19,203 bases of DNA from Desulfobacteraceae bacterium (GCA_030592105.1 JAUVKE010000008.1:1-19203); one strand, 5' to 3'; positions 1 to 7,645 are shown, counted from the stretch's first letter. Notes: generated by a model from the letters alone, not told the origin. Translations and numbers: made by a program.

Positions 1-13
1 CTCGATTAATCAT
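1..13 (-). CDS. 5' end of an unidentified gene leaving the left edge
   Basis: On the minus strand an ATG at 13-11 is followed by ATT AAT CGA before the window ends. A strong Shine-Dalgarno sequence, GGGAGGA, lies 8 nt upstream (plus-strand 22-28). Only M-I-N-R can be read, so the product is unknown. It would be the next gene after the BKACE gene in the same direction, with about 165 nt between them. The call rests only on the ribosome-binding site and its spacing. Confidence 0.4.
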
Positions 14-133
14 ATGTGTAATCCTCCCGGGTTCTATTTCCAGGTGGTATAAAATCCCGGACATTAAATTGTATAGCGTTGCAGGCTATGTTTTTCGGCA
101 TTGTGCTGCAGGCCTTAATTTGAAAAAGTATGT

Positions 134-170
134 AACTATTCAGCTATACACACATATCAGCTGAATAGTT
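134..170. repeat. 12-bp perfect inverted repeat (stem-loop) downstream of the BKACE gene
   Basis: The arms at 134-145 (AACTATTCAGCT) and 159-170 (AGCTGAATAGTT) are perfectly complementary around a 13-nt loop. The hairpin starts 9 nt after the BKACE stop. In the minus direction there is only a weak T stretch several bases beyond it, so it is a poor intrinsic terminator; it could be a transcript 3' end structure or a protein site. Sixteen bases of it (152-167) recur in inverse orientation at 15710-15725. Confidence 0.6.
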
Positions 171-179
171 AAAAAAATA

Positions 180-1100
180 TTAATATTTTACCTTATTTAA
201 GCCCTTTAGTCCAAGGATTTTTCTGGCTTCTTCAGGAGTGGCAGATTTAAGACCCAGCTCCCCTGCAATACGAATAATTTTTGCAACCTGTTCCGCATTG
301 CTTTTGGCCATAACCCCCTTCTCTATGTAAAGGTTGTCTTCCATGCCCACCCGAACATGTCCCCCTAAAAGAAGAGACTGGGTACACATGGAAAACTGGA
401 ATTTACCGGCTGCGCAGACTGAAAACTCAAAATCACCAATTTGCCGTTTTGCATAGTCCACAAGGAAGATCAGGTTTTCGGGACTTGCGGTGATTCCCCC
501 AAGGATTCCCATTACAAATTGCAGATAATAAGGCTTTTTTATGTAGCCCTGGTCAATTAAAAAGGCCACATTATTTATCATTCCTGCGTCATAAATTTCA
601 AATTCGGGTTTTGTATTCTGTTCATTAAAATAACCGCAAAATTCCCGCATTGTTTTGAATGTATTTGAAAAAATGTAATCTTCAGTCATTTCAAGATATT
701 GCTGTTCCCAGTCGTATTTCCAGTTTTTGTACTTTTTTGCGGCATGAAACAGGGCAAAATTTACAGATCCTGCGTTAAAAGATGCCAGCTCAGGAGCCAG
801 GTCGGTCACTGTTTTGACACGTTCTTTCCCACTCATTCCAAGGCCGCCCCCTGTGGTAATGCAGAGAATAATATTGCACTTTTTTTTTACCTCTTTGGCA
901 ATTTCATTGTAAAGTCCTGTGTCTGAAACCGGTTTTCCGGTTTTAGGGTCCCTGACATGAACATGGCATATGCTTCCCCCTGCCTCGTGAACAGCAATTA
1001 TTTCATCGATTATCTGCCCCGGGGTTATGGGGAGATATTCAGACATGGTGGGAGTATGGATAGCACCTGTTATTGCGGCTGTCACGATCACTTTTTTCAT
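180..1100 (-). CDS. BKACE-family beta-keto acid cleavage enzyme (DUF849; 3-keto-5-aminohexanoate cleavage type)
   Basis: This 306-residue protein belongs to the beta-keto acid cleavage enzymes. These cytoplasmic metal-dependent TIM-barrel enzymes condense a beta-keto acid with acetyl-CoA, giving acetoacetate and a new CoA thioester. The founding member, Kce, acts in lysine fermentation. HVHVRD at residues 46-51 supplies the two metal-binding histidines, H46 and H48, at the same numbers as in Kce. RVGMED at 250-255 supplies the expected Arg, metal-ligand Glu (E254) and Asp. The ATG start has AGGAGA 7 nt upstream. No kamDE, kdd or kal homologue is adjacent, so lysine fermentation is not supported locally. 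The BKACE family uses many different beta-keto acids; family assignment is firm, substrate unknown. The protein is longer than typical Kce (about 275 residues), with extra length mainly in the middle. Confidence 0.9.
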   Translation of the reverse strand: MKKVIVTAAITGAIHTPTMSEYLPITPGQIIDEIIAVHEAGGSICHVHVRDPKTGKPVSDTGLYNEIAKEVKKKCNIILCITTGGGLGMSGKERVKTVTDLAPELASFNAGSVNFALFHAAKKYKNWKYDWEQQYLEMTEDYIFSNTFKTMREFCGYFNEQNTKPEFEIYDAGMINNVAFLIDQGYIKKPYYLQFVMGILGGITASPENLIFLVDYAKRQIGDFEFSVCAAGKFQFSMCTQSLLLGGHVRVGMEDNLYIEKGVMAKSNAEQVAKIIRIAGELGLKSATPEEARKILGLKGLNKVKY

Positions 1101-1175
1101 AATATTATTCTCCTGGTTTGGAGTTTCTTAAAAGTTGATTGCTATTTATAAGTTCTTTATATACACAATAAAGGA

Positions 1176-1341
1176 TTAGGAACAAAAATTTTATAAGTTG
1201 AACGAAATAGCTTGTCTTTTGGCCCATCTACTTCGTTGCATCAAAGGTCGAATACGTATAGTATGCAACCTTTAATGCGCCTTGTATATGGGCCAAAATC
1301 CTGCGCTATTTCTGCTCAACTTATTTCATCTCCGTTCCTTA
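1176..1341. repeat. 166-bp imperfect palindrome, MITE-like
   Basis: The spacer between the divergent BKACE and glutaredoxin genes is mostly one large imperfect palindrome centred near 1258. Nested arms include 1178-1183/1334-1339, 1193-1203/1314-1324 (one mismatch), 1204-1211/1305-1312, TTTTGGCCCAT at 1217-1227 with ATGGGCCAAAA at 1288-1298 (perfect), and 1238-1248/1268-1278 (one mismatch). It carries no ORF of its own. A non-autonomous, foldback-type transposable element is the simplest reading, but no target-site duplication was identified. The rest of the 1101-1431 spacer holds the ribosome-binding sites and presumably the promoters of both flanking genes. Confidence 0.6.
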
Positions 1342-1431
1342 GTAATTGTATAGAAGGTTGAGGAATTTATTGTAAATAATTTTTTACACGTACATTATCT
1401 GCGGATAGTAAGATCAACAGGAGGATCCTTT

Positions 1432-1686
1432 ATGAAAAATGTTACTATATATTCATCTGAAAACTGCCCCTATTGTGTAAAGGCTAAACAGCTTCTGGAA
1501 TCTAAAAAAGTTGAGTACAAGGAGTTGCGTGTTGATAAAAATCCTGAACTGGTCGCTGAAGTTGTAAAAAAAAGTGGGGGGAGAAAAACAGTACCCCAGA
1601 TTTTTATAGGTGATCACCACGTTGGCGGCTGTGATGAACTTTATGCCCTTGAACAGGAAAAAAAGCTGGATTCCATGCTCAAATAG
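1432..1686 (+). CDS. grxC: glutaredoxin, GrxC (glutaredoxin 3) type
   Basis: This 84-residue protein is a small cytoplasmic thiol-disulfide oxidoreductase, using or acting on glutathione or an equivalent low-molecular-weight thiol. The dithiol active site CPYC is at residues 12-15, the cis-proline motif TVP at 53-55 and the GGCD thiol-binding motif at 65-68. The C-terminal half is very close in style to E. coli GrxC (83 residues), so length and motifs agree. An excellent ribosome-binding site, AGGAGG, precedes the ATG by about 8 nt. It is a single-gene unit on plus, divergent from BKACE, convergent with the crotonase gene, and followed by its own probable terminator. A NrdH-type redoxin is less likely given the CPYC and GGCD context. 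Confidence 0.93.
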   Translation: MKNVTIYSSENCPYCVKAKQLLESKKVEYKELRVDKNPELVAEVVKKSGGRKTVPQIFIGDHHVGGCDELYALEQEKKLDSMLK

Positions 1687-1710
1687 GATGGGGACAGGAG
1701 TTTTTGTTCA

Positions 1711-1744
1711 GGGATTAGCTATTTATTAAGCCCCGTTTTTTTTT
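1711..1744 (+). terminator. probable intrinsic terminator of the glutaredoxin gene
   Basis: About 25 nt after the glutaredoxin stop, GGG plus GCT pair with AGC plus CCC (imperfect stem with an internal bulge, 1711-1734), followed by G and nine T residues (1736-1744). The stem is short, but the long T tract and position between convergent genes support termination of plus-strand transcription. It would not work for the minus-strand crotonase gene, where the tract is A. Confidence 0.55.
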
Positions 1745-1753
1745 GCAGGCTTC

Positions 1754-2542
1754 CTATTCCCCTTTAAAAATTGCTTCCCGGGATTCGTTGATTGCGTTTA
1801 CAGCCTCTGCAAAATCCTTAGAGCTTAAAAGGGTGGCCTGGATAAATGAATTTGTTTCCCATTCTGTAAAAAGAGTAGATTCCATACCACGGCGCAGCCC
1901 TTCTTTAATTGCTGATAAAGCAAGGGGTGCTCCTGTGGATAATTCTGTTGCCAAAGCAAGGGTCTCTTCTTCTAATCTGCTGTCAGGGACGCATTTATTG
2001 GCAAGCCCGATACGTTCAGCCTCCTGCCCGTCAACAGATTTACCCAGCATGAACATTTCAGTAGCTTTTGCCAGCCCCACAAGACGGGGAAGAAGAAACA
2101 TTCCTCCAAGTGGTGATATCAGCCCCAGTTTGACCCATGCTTCTTTAAATAGTGCTGTTTCAGAGACGATTCTGAAATCACAGGCCAGGGCAAGCTCACA
2201 TCCTCCCCCCACGGCAGGTCCTCTTACTGCCGCTATGGTCGGTTTTTTACACAGTTTAATCGCTTTTACTCCCCCTGTAAAATATGCATAAACATTATTC
2301 TTAATCTGTGTGGGACTCATCCTTGTTATTTTGTCCATGAAATTATAATCTGCCCCGGATGAAAACCCCTTTCCTTTACCCGTAAAGGTAATTACGCGTA
2401 TACTCTCATCTGCTTCCAGTTCATCTACAGCTTCTTTTACCTCTTTCATCATATCCGGTGTCATTGGATTAAAATGCTTTGGATTATTAAAGAAGATTTT
2501 ACCGATTTTATCTTTTTTTTCAATTATAATATGCTGAGTCAT
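1754..2542 (-). CDS. enoyl-CoA hydratase/isomerase (crotonase) family protein
   Basis: This 262-residue protein is of standard length for a single-domain crotonase, which processes acyl-CoA thioesters. SSGAD at 61-65 gives the first oxyanion-hole segment, and GGGCELALACDF at 112-123 gives the second oxyanion hole and the first catalytic Glu position (E116, matching Glu144 of rat mitochondrial hydratase). The position 20 residues later, Glu164 in true hydratases, is Trp136 here (KEAW in place of the usual QPE), and the following loop reads SPLGG rather than PGAGG. The reaction may therefore not be classical hydration; isomerase, hydrolase or another crotonase chemistry is possible. The start ATG follows AAAGGA by 8 nt. 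The gene stands alone between the glutaredoxin and chemoreceptor genes, so context gives no pathway. Confidence 0.88.
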   Translation of the reverse strand: MTQHIIIEKKDKIGKIFFNNPKHFNPMTPDMMKEVKEAVDELEADESIRVITFTGKGKGFSSGADYNFMDKITRMSPTQIKNNVYAYFTGGVKAIKLCKKPTIAAVRGPAVGGGCELALACDFRIVSETALFKEAWVKLGLISPLGGMFLLPRLVGLAKATEMFMLGKSVDGQEAERIGLANKCVPDSRLEEETLALATELSTGAPLALSAIKEGLRRGMESTLFTEWETNSFIQATLLSSKDFAEAVNAINESREAIFKGE

Positions 2543-2772
2543 GGGAGAAGTCCTTTTTTATTTTGCTATAGACCGTCACATAAATAATTTCACCATAGCT
2601 CAATTCTAACATCTATCCCTATGAAATTTATTATCTGAATATCTATATATCCGATTCAAATATGTCATGTGGTGAATATATGTTTTGATATCTTCCTTGT
2701 CAATGTCAAGGTTCCCTATGGAAACTCAATACTCAAAACTATAGTATATATTGAAAAGTTTTTGACTTTAAT

Positions 2773-2800
2773 TTGATCCTTAAATATAGATTATTATAAT
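2773..2800 (+). promoter_or_regulatory. sigma-70-like promoter for the chemoreceptor gene
   Basis: TTGATC (2773-2778), a 16-nt spacer and a perfect TATAAT (2795-2800) lie about 75 nt upstream of the chemoreceptor start. An alternative overlapping pair is TTGACT (2762-2767) and TATAGA (2785-2790) with 17 nt between. No flagellar sigma-28 element was recognised. The remainder of the 334-nt spacer (2543-2875) is AT-rich with nothing else I can name; a GGAGGG ribosome-binding site precedes the ATG at 2876 closely. Confidence 0.5.
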
Positions 2801-2875
2801 ACAATATGATTGTACTCTGTTTTTTATTGAATTTTCAATATCCTGGGATCTCATTTATCATACCATGGAGGGATT

Positions 2876-4330
2876 ATGTTTAAAAAACTTCAGAATTTAA
2901 CTTTGAAACAGGCATTCAGGCTGCTTATTGTTATACATTTTGTTCTTGGATTAACAGTAATTGTCTGTGTAATAGAGGTCTCAAAGACTGCTACTTTTCA
3001 AAAAACAGCAGGAATGCATGCCAAGTTTTTTGGTGCGTATAAGGTTTATCTGGAAATTTTAAAGGATATGGAATTACCAGGGGAGCATTTAAATAAAATA
3101 AACAGGATTTTTGATGCGGAATCAGAACTTATAGACGGGATGGGACTAAATCAGTTATTCAGGGAAATGAGTAAAGAGACTCAATCGGTTCTTGATCTGG
3201 TAAATTTTCTTGAAAGAATAATGTTTAATGTGGCAGGCTTTGGGGAAGTTTTTGAAATTGGATCTGAAAATCGGGTTTTAAATGCTGGTATGGAAAAAAT
3301 AATAAAAGGGTACAGGGAGCATAATATTTCCCACGGCAAGCTTGTTGAAAACATGAAACTTTTTTCAGGTAAAGTAACAGAGGAGCATAAAAAATATTCT
3401 GAAATAGTCGATGGAGCTACCCGTTTTGTCTCTTTAGCAGCGGTTTCTCTTCTCCTTGCCAGTTTTATTATTCTTGCGGGTCTCTACTGGTATTTTTACA
3501 GATCAATGGTGCTCCCCTTGGCCCTTGTGAAAAATGATATCCATACAGCTTCCGGGGAGCTTCATGCAAATTCAGACCAGCAGCTTAAATCTGCATCTCA
3601 GCATACATCAGCCGTGTCAGAGATAAGTTCAGTTATGCAGGAACTGGTTGCCACATCAAAACAGATTTCCGGAACATCATCTGCTGCCATAGCTGTGGCC
3701 AAAGAGACAAAAGCAGCTGTTGAAAGTGGACAGACATCTCTTGACCATGCAATTGACGGGATAAAGATGATACAGGAAAAGGTGGAAATAAGTGCGGCCA
3801 ACATGCTTTCCCTGGGTGAAAAATCCCAGCATATAGGGGTTGTCCTAGATGTGATAAACGAGCTTTCACAGCAGATGACAGTCTTGTCCTATAATGCCAC
3901 CATTGAAGCGGCAGGAGCAGGGGAAATTGGTGAAAGATTCATGGCTGTGGCTGACAGAATCATAAAACTTGCTGAGCGGAGTGTTGAATCGGCTAAAGAG
4001 GTGAAGTCTATTATAGATGATATACAGACAGATTCCAATAAAACAATCGTGTCAACAGAAGATGGTATAAAGGCTGTGGAAAAGGGGATTCTGTTTTCCC
4101 AGGAGGTAAAGGGTGATCTTAACAGGATAACCGATTTTACAGAGCAGGTAATGGCATCCATAGATGAAATAAATTTGTCAATAAATCAGCAGAAAAGCGG
4201 TGTTGAGCAAGCCGCCCTGGGAGTAGAAGATATTACCGTGCTGGTGCATGAAGCAGAGGAAGGCGCAAAACAGGTTGCAGGCGCTGCAAATCAGCTCCTT
4301 GGAATGGCTGTGGTGCTGGGGAAATTATAG
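2876..4330 (+). CDS. methyl-accepting chemotaxis-like protein with divergent signalling tip
   Basis: This 484-residue inner-membrane protein has transmembrane segments at about 16-34 and 185-208, enclosing a roughly 150-residue, largely helical periplasmic sensor region that I cannot assign to a named fold. A long coiled-coil MCP signalling domain follows from about 230 to the end. The hairpin tip is at about 326-365 (INELSQQ... NATIEAAGAGE... VADRIIKLAERS). Compared with the canonical tip, Gly replaces Arg in EAARAGE, and Gln replaces the Phe of the trimer contact. Only about 20 residues separate TM2 from the signalling helices, so a full 50-residue HAMP domain is absent. No CheR-tethering pentapeptide is seen at the C terminus. 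It is monocistronic, flanked by minus-strand genes, with no che genes nearby. It probably signals to CheA/CheW, but a non-motility role is possible. Confidence 0.88.
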   Translation: MFKKLQNLTLKQAFRLLIVIHFVLGLTVIVCVIEVSKTATFQKTAGMHAKFFGAYKVYLEILKDMELPGEHLNKINRIFDAESELIDGMGLNQLFREMSKETQSVLDLVNFLERIMFNVAGFGEVFEIGSENRVLNAGMEKIIKGYREHNISHGKLVENMKLFSGKVTEEHKKYSEIVDGATRFVSLAAVSLLLASFIILAGLYWYFYRSMVLPLALVKNDIHTASGELHANSDQQLKSASQHTSAVSEISSVMQELVATSKQISGTSSAAIAVAKETKAAVESGQTSLDHAIDGIKMIQEKVEISAANMLSLGEKSQHIGVVLDVINELSQQMTVLSYNATIEAAGAGEIGERFMAVADRIIKLAERSVESAKEVKSIIDDIQTDSNKTIVSTEDGIKAVEKGILFSQEVKGDLNRITDFTEQVMASIDEINLSINQQKSGVEQAALGVEDITVLVHEAEEGAKQVAGAANQLLGMAVVLGKL

Positions 4331-4445
4331 ACGCATTGCTACTTTATCTCTATCACGTAATTGGAAATTTTTAAAAAGTAACATCCTGTAATTACAGAAT
4401 TTATTTTTTTAGTCGAAAAGATGGGTTAAGAGTTTGTTGTATGTT

Positions 4446-4464
4446 ATTCCCGTGAAACGGGAAT
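4446..4464. repeat. REP-like palindrome
   Basis: ATTCCCGT (4446-4453) and ACGGGAAT (4457-4464) form a perfect 8-bp stem with a 3-nt loop, followed by CCAG. This resembles the widespread proteobacterial REP-type sequence with TTCCCGCGAAAGCGGGAATCCA character. It lies between the convergent chemoreceptor and lipoprotein genes. With no T tract on either side it is not an intrinsic terminator, though such elements often sit at operon ends. The rest of 4331-4506 shows no clear feature. Confidence 0.55.
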
Positions 4465-4506
4465 CCAGAAAATAAAGTGCAAACTAAATTTAAAGGGGGT
4501 CCTTTT

Positions 4507-4944
4507 TTAAAATGAAAATTCAATAATATTTGAGCTTTGACCATGAATTTTATTTTTTGTGTAAACCCTGATTCTGTATATATAGTGGTACCCTGCTTTA
4601 AGCTGGTCTTTATATTCAAAGGTATCTTTTGTGCCCTGGGCAGTGATATGGGCAATCTGTTTAAAGGTACCAGGGCAGCCCTTACAATCCTGATCTTCGA
4701 TTTTTTTTCTTGACCTGTATATGGCAAAGCCTGCAGGGTCAGCTTTCCCTTTTTCTGTGGGCTTTGACCATGAAAGTATGAGCATATTATTATCTATACT
4801 ATAACTTAAATCTGTTACCGCAGGGATGGACTTTTGACCAGGGGGGACAGGGGGCCCTTTTTTCCCGCATCCTGTAAAAAAAAAGATAAGCAGAATTAAA
4901 AAAAAGAGGTTAGTGATAGAATTAAGTGTTAAATATTGTTTCAT
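4507..4944 (-). CDS. LptM-like lipoprotein with fibronectin-III-like domain
   Basis: This 145-residue lipoprotein has a hydrophobic signal segment (about 10-24) ending in FTGC, with Cys26 as the lipidated residue. CGKKGPPVPP (26-35) follows, the hallmark of small LptM/YifL-type lipoproteins; LptM assists maturation of the LptD-LptE lipopolysaccharide translocon in E. coli. Unlike LptM, which ends soon after this motif, residues 40-145 look like one fibronectin type III domain (AVTDLSYS..., LSWSKP, GFAIYRSR, YIYRIRVYT). A DCKGC pair lies in one loop. The ATG overlaps the argH stop by 4 nt, so it is translationally coupled as the last operon gene. In many proteobacteria such a gene precedes lysA or dapF; here a convergent chemoreceptor gene follows. 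An outer-membrane or periplasmic location is inferred, and the role is not proven. Confidence 0.78.
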   Translation of the reverse strand: MKQYLTLNSITNLFFLILLIFFFTGCGKKGPPVPPGQKSIPAVTDLSYSIDNNMLILSWSKPTEKGKADPAGFAIYRSRKKIEDQDCKGCPGTFKQIAHITAQGTKDTFEYKDQLKAGYHYIYRIRVYTKNKIHGQSSNIIEFSF

Positions 4945-6329
4945 TTGACCATTTTTTCAGCTTTTTTTATGGCAGCTTTTACATTTTCTGTGGCTGTGCC
5001 GCCGGAAGAATTTCTTCTGTTTATCATCTGTTTTAAAGTTAAGGCTTCATATATATCTTCTTTTATTAATGTAGAAAAGTTTTTTAACTCATCCAGGGTT
5101 AATTCATGGAGTTCTTTATTTTTGCTAAGGGCATAATTTACAGCATTTCCTGCGCAGGCATGGGCTTTTCTAAAGGGGAGTCCTCTGCTTGCCAGGTAAT
5201 CTGCCAGGTCCGTTGCATTTAAAAAACCTTTTGATGCTGCCTGTGCCATGGTTTTTGCGTTTATTTTTATTTCCGGGAGTAGTTTAGTATATATTGCAAT
5301 GGATGATTTTAATATATCAACAGAATTAAAAAGAGGCTCTTTATCTTCCTGCATGTCCCTGTTGTAGGCCAGGGGCTGGGATTTCATCATTGATAAAATT
5401 GCGACTAAATCTCCAAAGACTCTTCCTGTTTTTCCCCGTATTAGTTCGCAGATATCAGGATTTTTCTTTTGGGGCATTATGCTGCTCCCCGTTGCAAAGG
5501 AATCGGGGAGCTCAATAAAATTGAATTCATATGATGACCAGAGTATAAATTCCTCGGAAAGGCGGCTGAAATGTACCATGCATATACTGGCGGCTGACAG
5601 GAATTCCATGATAAAATCCCTGTCCGACACAGAGTCTATGCTGTTTTCCGATATTTTCGAGAATCTGAGAAGGTTTGCAGTATACTCCCTGTCTATGGGA
5701 TAGGTGGTTCCGGCAAGGGCTGCTGAGCCCAGAGGCATCACATCTGTCCGTTTCAGACAATCATGGAATCTTTCATAATCCCTTGAAAACATCTCATAAT
5801 AGGCCATCATGTGATGGGAAAACAAGACCGGCTGTGCCCTTTGAAGATGGGTGTATCCAGGCAAAATAACATCAATATACTTTTTTGCAAAGGAGATAAT
5901 GGTTTTTTTTAACTGATTGAGACTCTCTAGGATCATTAAAATCTCATGTTTTAAGTAGAGCCTTACATCAAGGGCAACCTGATCATTTCTGCTCCGTGCT
6001 GTATGGAGCTTTTGAGCAGCTTTCCCAACTGTTTGAATCAGTCGGGCCTCTATGTGCATATGTATATCTTCCAGACTGTCGTTAAACAGAAATGTGCCGT
6101 TTTCGATCTCTTTTTTGATATTTTTCAGCCCCAGAATTATTTCGGAAGCTTCATCCTCCGTAATAATAGATTGTCTGGCAAGCATGCTGCAGTGGGCCAT
6201 GCTCCCTTCTATATCATGGGCGTAGAGATGTTTGTCTATCTGTATGGAAGAGGTAAAGGCTTCCACGAGCTGGTCTGTTCCGGCAGTAAATCTGCCGTCC
6301 CATGGTTTTTTTGCTGTTTTAGTTTCCAT
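4941..6329 (-). CDS. argH: argininosuccinate lyase
   Basis: ArgH splits argininosuccinate into arginine and fumarate, the last step of arginine synthesis, in the cytoplasm as a homotetramer. At 462 residues it matches the family. The signature GSSIMPQKKNPD is at 281-292 and carries the catalytic serine loop. GYTHLQRAQP (158-167) carries the catalytic-site histidine, and HTARSRNDQ (109-117) is the substrate-binding segment. The gene starts 2 nt after the argG stop, and its own stop overlaps the start of the lipoprotein gene, so it is certainly operonic. No truncation or odd residue was seen. Confidence 0.97.
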   Translation of the reverse strand: METKTAKKPWDGRFTAGTDQLVEAFTSSIQIDKHLYAHDIEGSMAHCSMLARQSIITEDEASEIILGLKNIKKEIENGTFLFNDSLEDIHMHIEARLIQTVGKAAQKLHTARSRNDQVALDVRLYLKHEILMILESLNQLKKTIISFAKKYIDVILPGYTHLQRAQPVLFSHHMMAYYEMFSRDYERFHDCLKRTDVMPLGSAALAGTTYPIDREYTANLLRFSKISENSIDSVSDRDFIMEFLSAASICMVHFSRLSEEFILWSSYEFNFIELPDSFATGSSIMPQKKNPDICELIRGKTGRVFGDLVAILSMMKSQPLAYNRDMQEDKEPLFNSVDILKSSIAIYTKLLPEIKINAKTMAQAASKGFLNATDLADYLASRGLPFRKAHACAGNAVNYALSKNKELHELTLDELKNFSTLIKEDIYEALTLKQMINRRNSSGGTATENVKAAIKKAEKMVK

Positions 6330-6331
6330 TA

Positions 6332-7534
6332 TTATTTTGACATCAATTTTTGTATGCGTAAACGTAAAGCATTTAGCCGGATAAAACCTTCAGCATCTTT
6401 TTGTGTAAAAACATTGTCATCTTCAAAGGTTGCAAAATCTTCACTGTAAAGGGATACATCAGATTTACGTCCCAGGATAGAGCAGTTGCCTTTGTAGAGT
6501 TCAAGCCGGACAATGCCGGAAACATTTATCTGGGTCTGGTCTATCATATTTTGTAAAAGTTTCATCTCAGGGGAGAACCAGAATCCATTATATATGATTT
6601 CAGAGTATTTGGGAATAAGGGAGTCCCTTAGATGCATTACCTCACGATCCATGGTGATCGATTCCATTGCCATGTGGGCTTTTCTGAGGATTGTTCCCCC
6701 TGGAGTTTCATATACACCCCTTGATTTCATTCCAACATAGCGGTTTTCAACAATATCCAACCTTCCTATTCCATGGCTCCCCCCAAGCCTGTTAAGCTCC
6801 CTGAGGATATTTGCAGAAGTCATCTCTTTACCGTTTATGGCAACCGGGTTTCCTGTTTTAAATGTTATTTCAATTACTTCAGGGGTGCAAGGGGCATCTT
6901 TGGGTGAAACTGTAAGTGTGAACATATCTTCCGGTGGCTGGTTCCAGGGATCTTCTAAAATTCCACCCTCATAACTTATGTGAAGCATGTTTCTGTCTGT
7001 GCTGTATGGTTTTGCTTTGGTTGTTGGTACAGGGATTTTATGTTTTTCAGCAAAGGCCATGAGGCTTGTTCTGGAGTTTAAGTCCCATTCTCTCCATGGG
7101 GCAATTATTTTAATATGGGGATCATGGGCAAAATAACCTAACTCAAATCTTACCTGGTCATTCCCTTTTCCTGTGGCGCCGTGACTCACAGCATCTGCAT
7201 TTTCAATACCGGCTATTTCCATTTGGCGTTGGGCAATCAATGGCCTTGCAAGGGCTGTCCCCAGAAGATATTCCCCTTCATAAACGGCATTTGCCCTGAA
7301 AGCAGGAAAAACAAAATCTGCTGCAAATGTTTCTGTCAGATCATCTATATATACTTTTGAGGCGCCGGTTTTTTTGGCTTTTTCCTCTATGTCGTTTAGT
7401 TCTTCTTCCTGGCCGATATCTGCTGAGAATGTTATAACATCACATTCATACGTTTCAATTAGCCATTTCAGGATCACTGACGTGTCGAGTCCTCCGGAAT
7501 ATGCTAATATTACTTTTTTTATTTTTTCTGGCAC
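6332..7534 (-). CDS. argG: argininosuccinate synthase
   Basis: ArgG joins citrulline and aspartate using ATP to give argininosuccinate. The 400-residue length is normal for the bacterial short type. The N-type ATP pyrophosphatase loop AYSGGLDTS is at 11-19. The start is GTG at 7534-7532, supported by AAGGAG 8 nt upstream; the protein then begins [14 protein letters not shown], as expected for the family. It is followed after 2 nt by argH. Its upstream spacer to argF (111 nt) is far longer than at other junctions of the operon because it holds a MITE-like palindrome. Confidence 0.97.
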   Translation of the reverse strand: MPEKIKKVILAYSGGLDTSVILKWLIETYECDVITFSADIGQEEELNDIEEKAKKTGASKVYIDDLTETFAADFVFPAFRANAVYEGEYLLGTALARPLIAQRQMEIAGIENADAVSHGATGKGNDQVRFELGYFAHDPHIKIIAPWREWDLNSRTSLMAFAEKHKIPVPTTKAKPYSTDRNMLHISYEGGILEDPWNQPPEDMFTLTVSPKDAPCTPEVIEITFKTGNPVAINGKEMTSANILRELNRLGGSHGIGRLDIVENRYVGMKSRGVYETPGGTILRKAHMAMESITMDREVMHLRDSLIPKYSEIIYNGFWFSPEMKLLQNMIDQTQINVSGIVRLELYKGNCSILGRKSDVSLYSEDFATFEDDNVFTQKDAEGFIRLNALRLRIQKLMSK

Positions 7535-7563
7535 AGATATATCTCCTTATCTTACAATCTATC

Positions 7564-7639
7564 TCAGTAGTGTCCGGTTAGAAATTTGCAAGAAACAATT
7601 AAACTTACCTCACGCAATATTTTAACCGGACACTACTGA
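7564..7639. mobile_element. 76-bp MITE-like element with perfect 17-bp terminal inverted repeats
   Basis: TCAGTAGTGTCCGGTTA at 7564-7580 is repeated in perfect inverse at 7623-7639, with 42 nt of AT-rich sequence between. There is no coding capacity. The arms look like insertion-sequence terminal repeats rather than a terminator, since no T tract follows on either strand. I could not identify a target-site duplication. The element sits between argF and argG in an otherwise compact operon, so it must be transcribed through or be partly polar. It could also fold into a processing or attenuation hairpin. Confidence 0.6.
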
Positions 7640-7645
7640 ATTTAT

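Noticed and set aside
1743..2291. Plus-strand 182-codon ORF
   Set aside because: It is antisense to the crotonase gene, has serine- and proline-rich shadow composition and no family resemblance, and lies straight after the glutaredoxin terminator.
6003..6449. Plus-strand 148-codon ORF
   Set aside because: It is antisense to the argH and argG junction, both of which are certain genes; no motifs.
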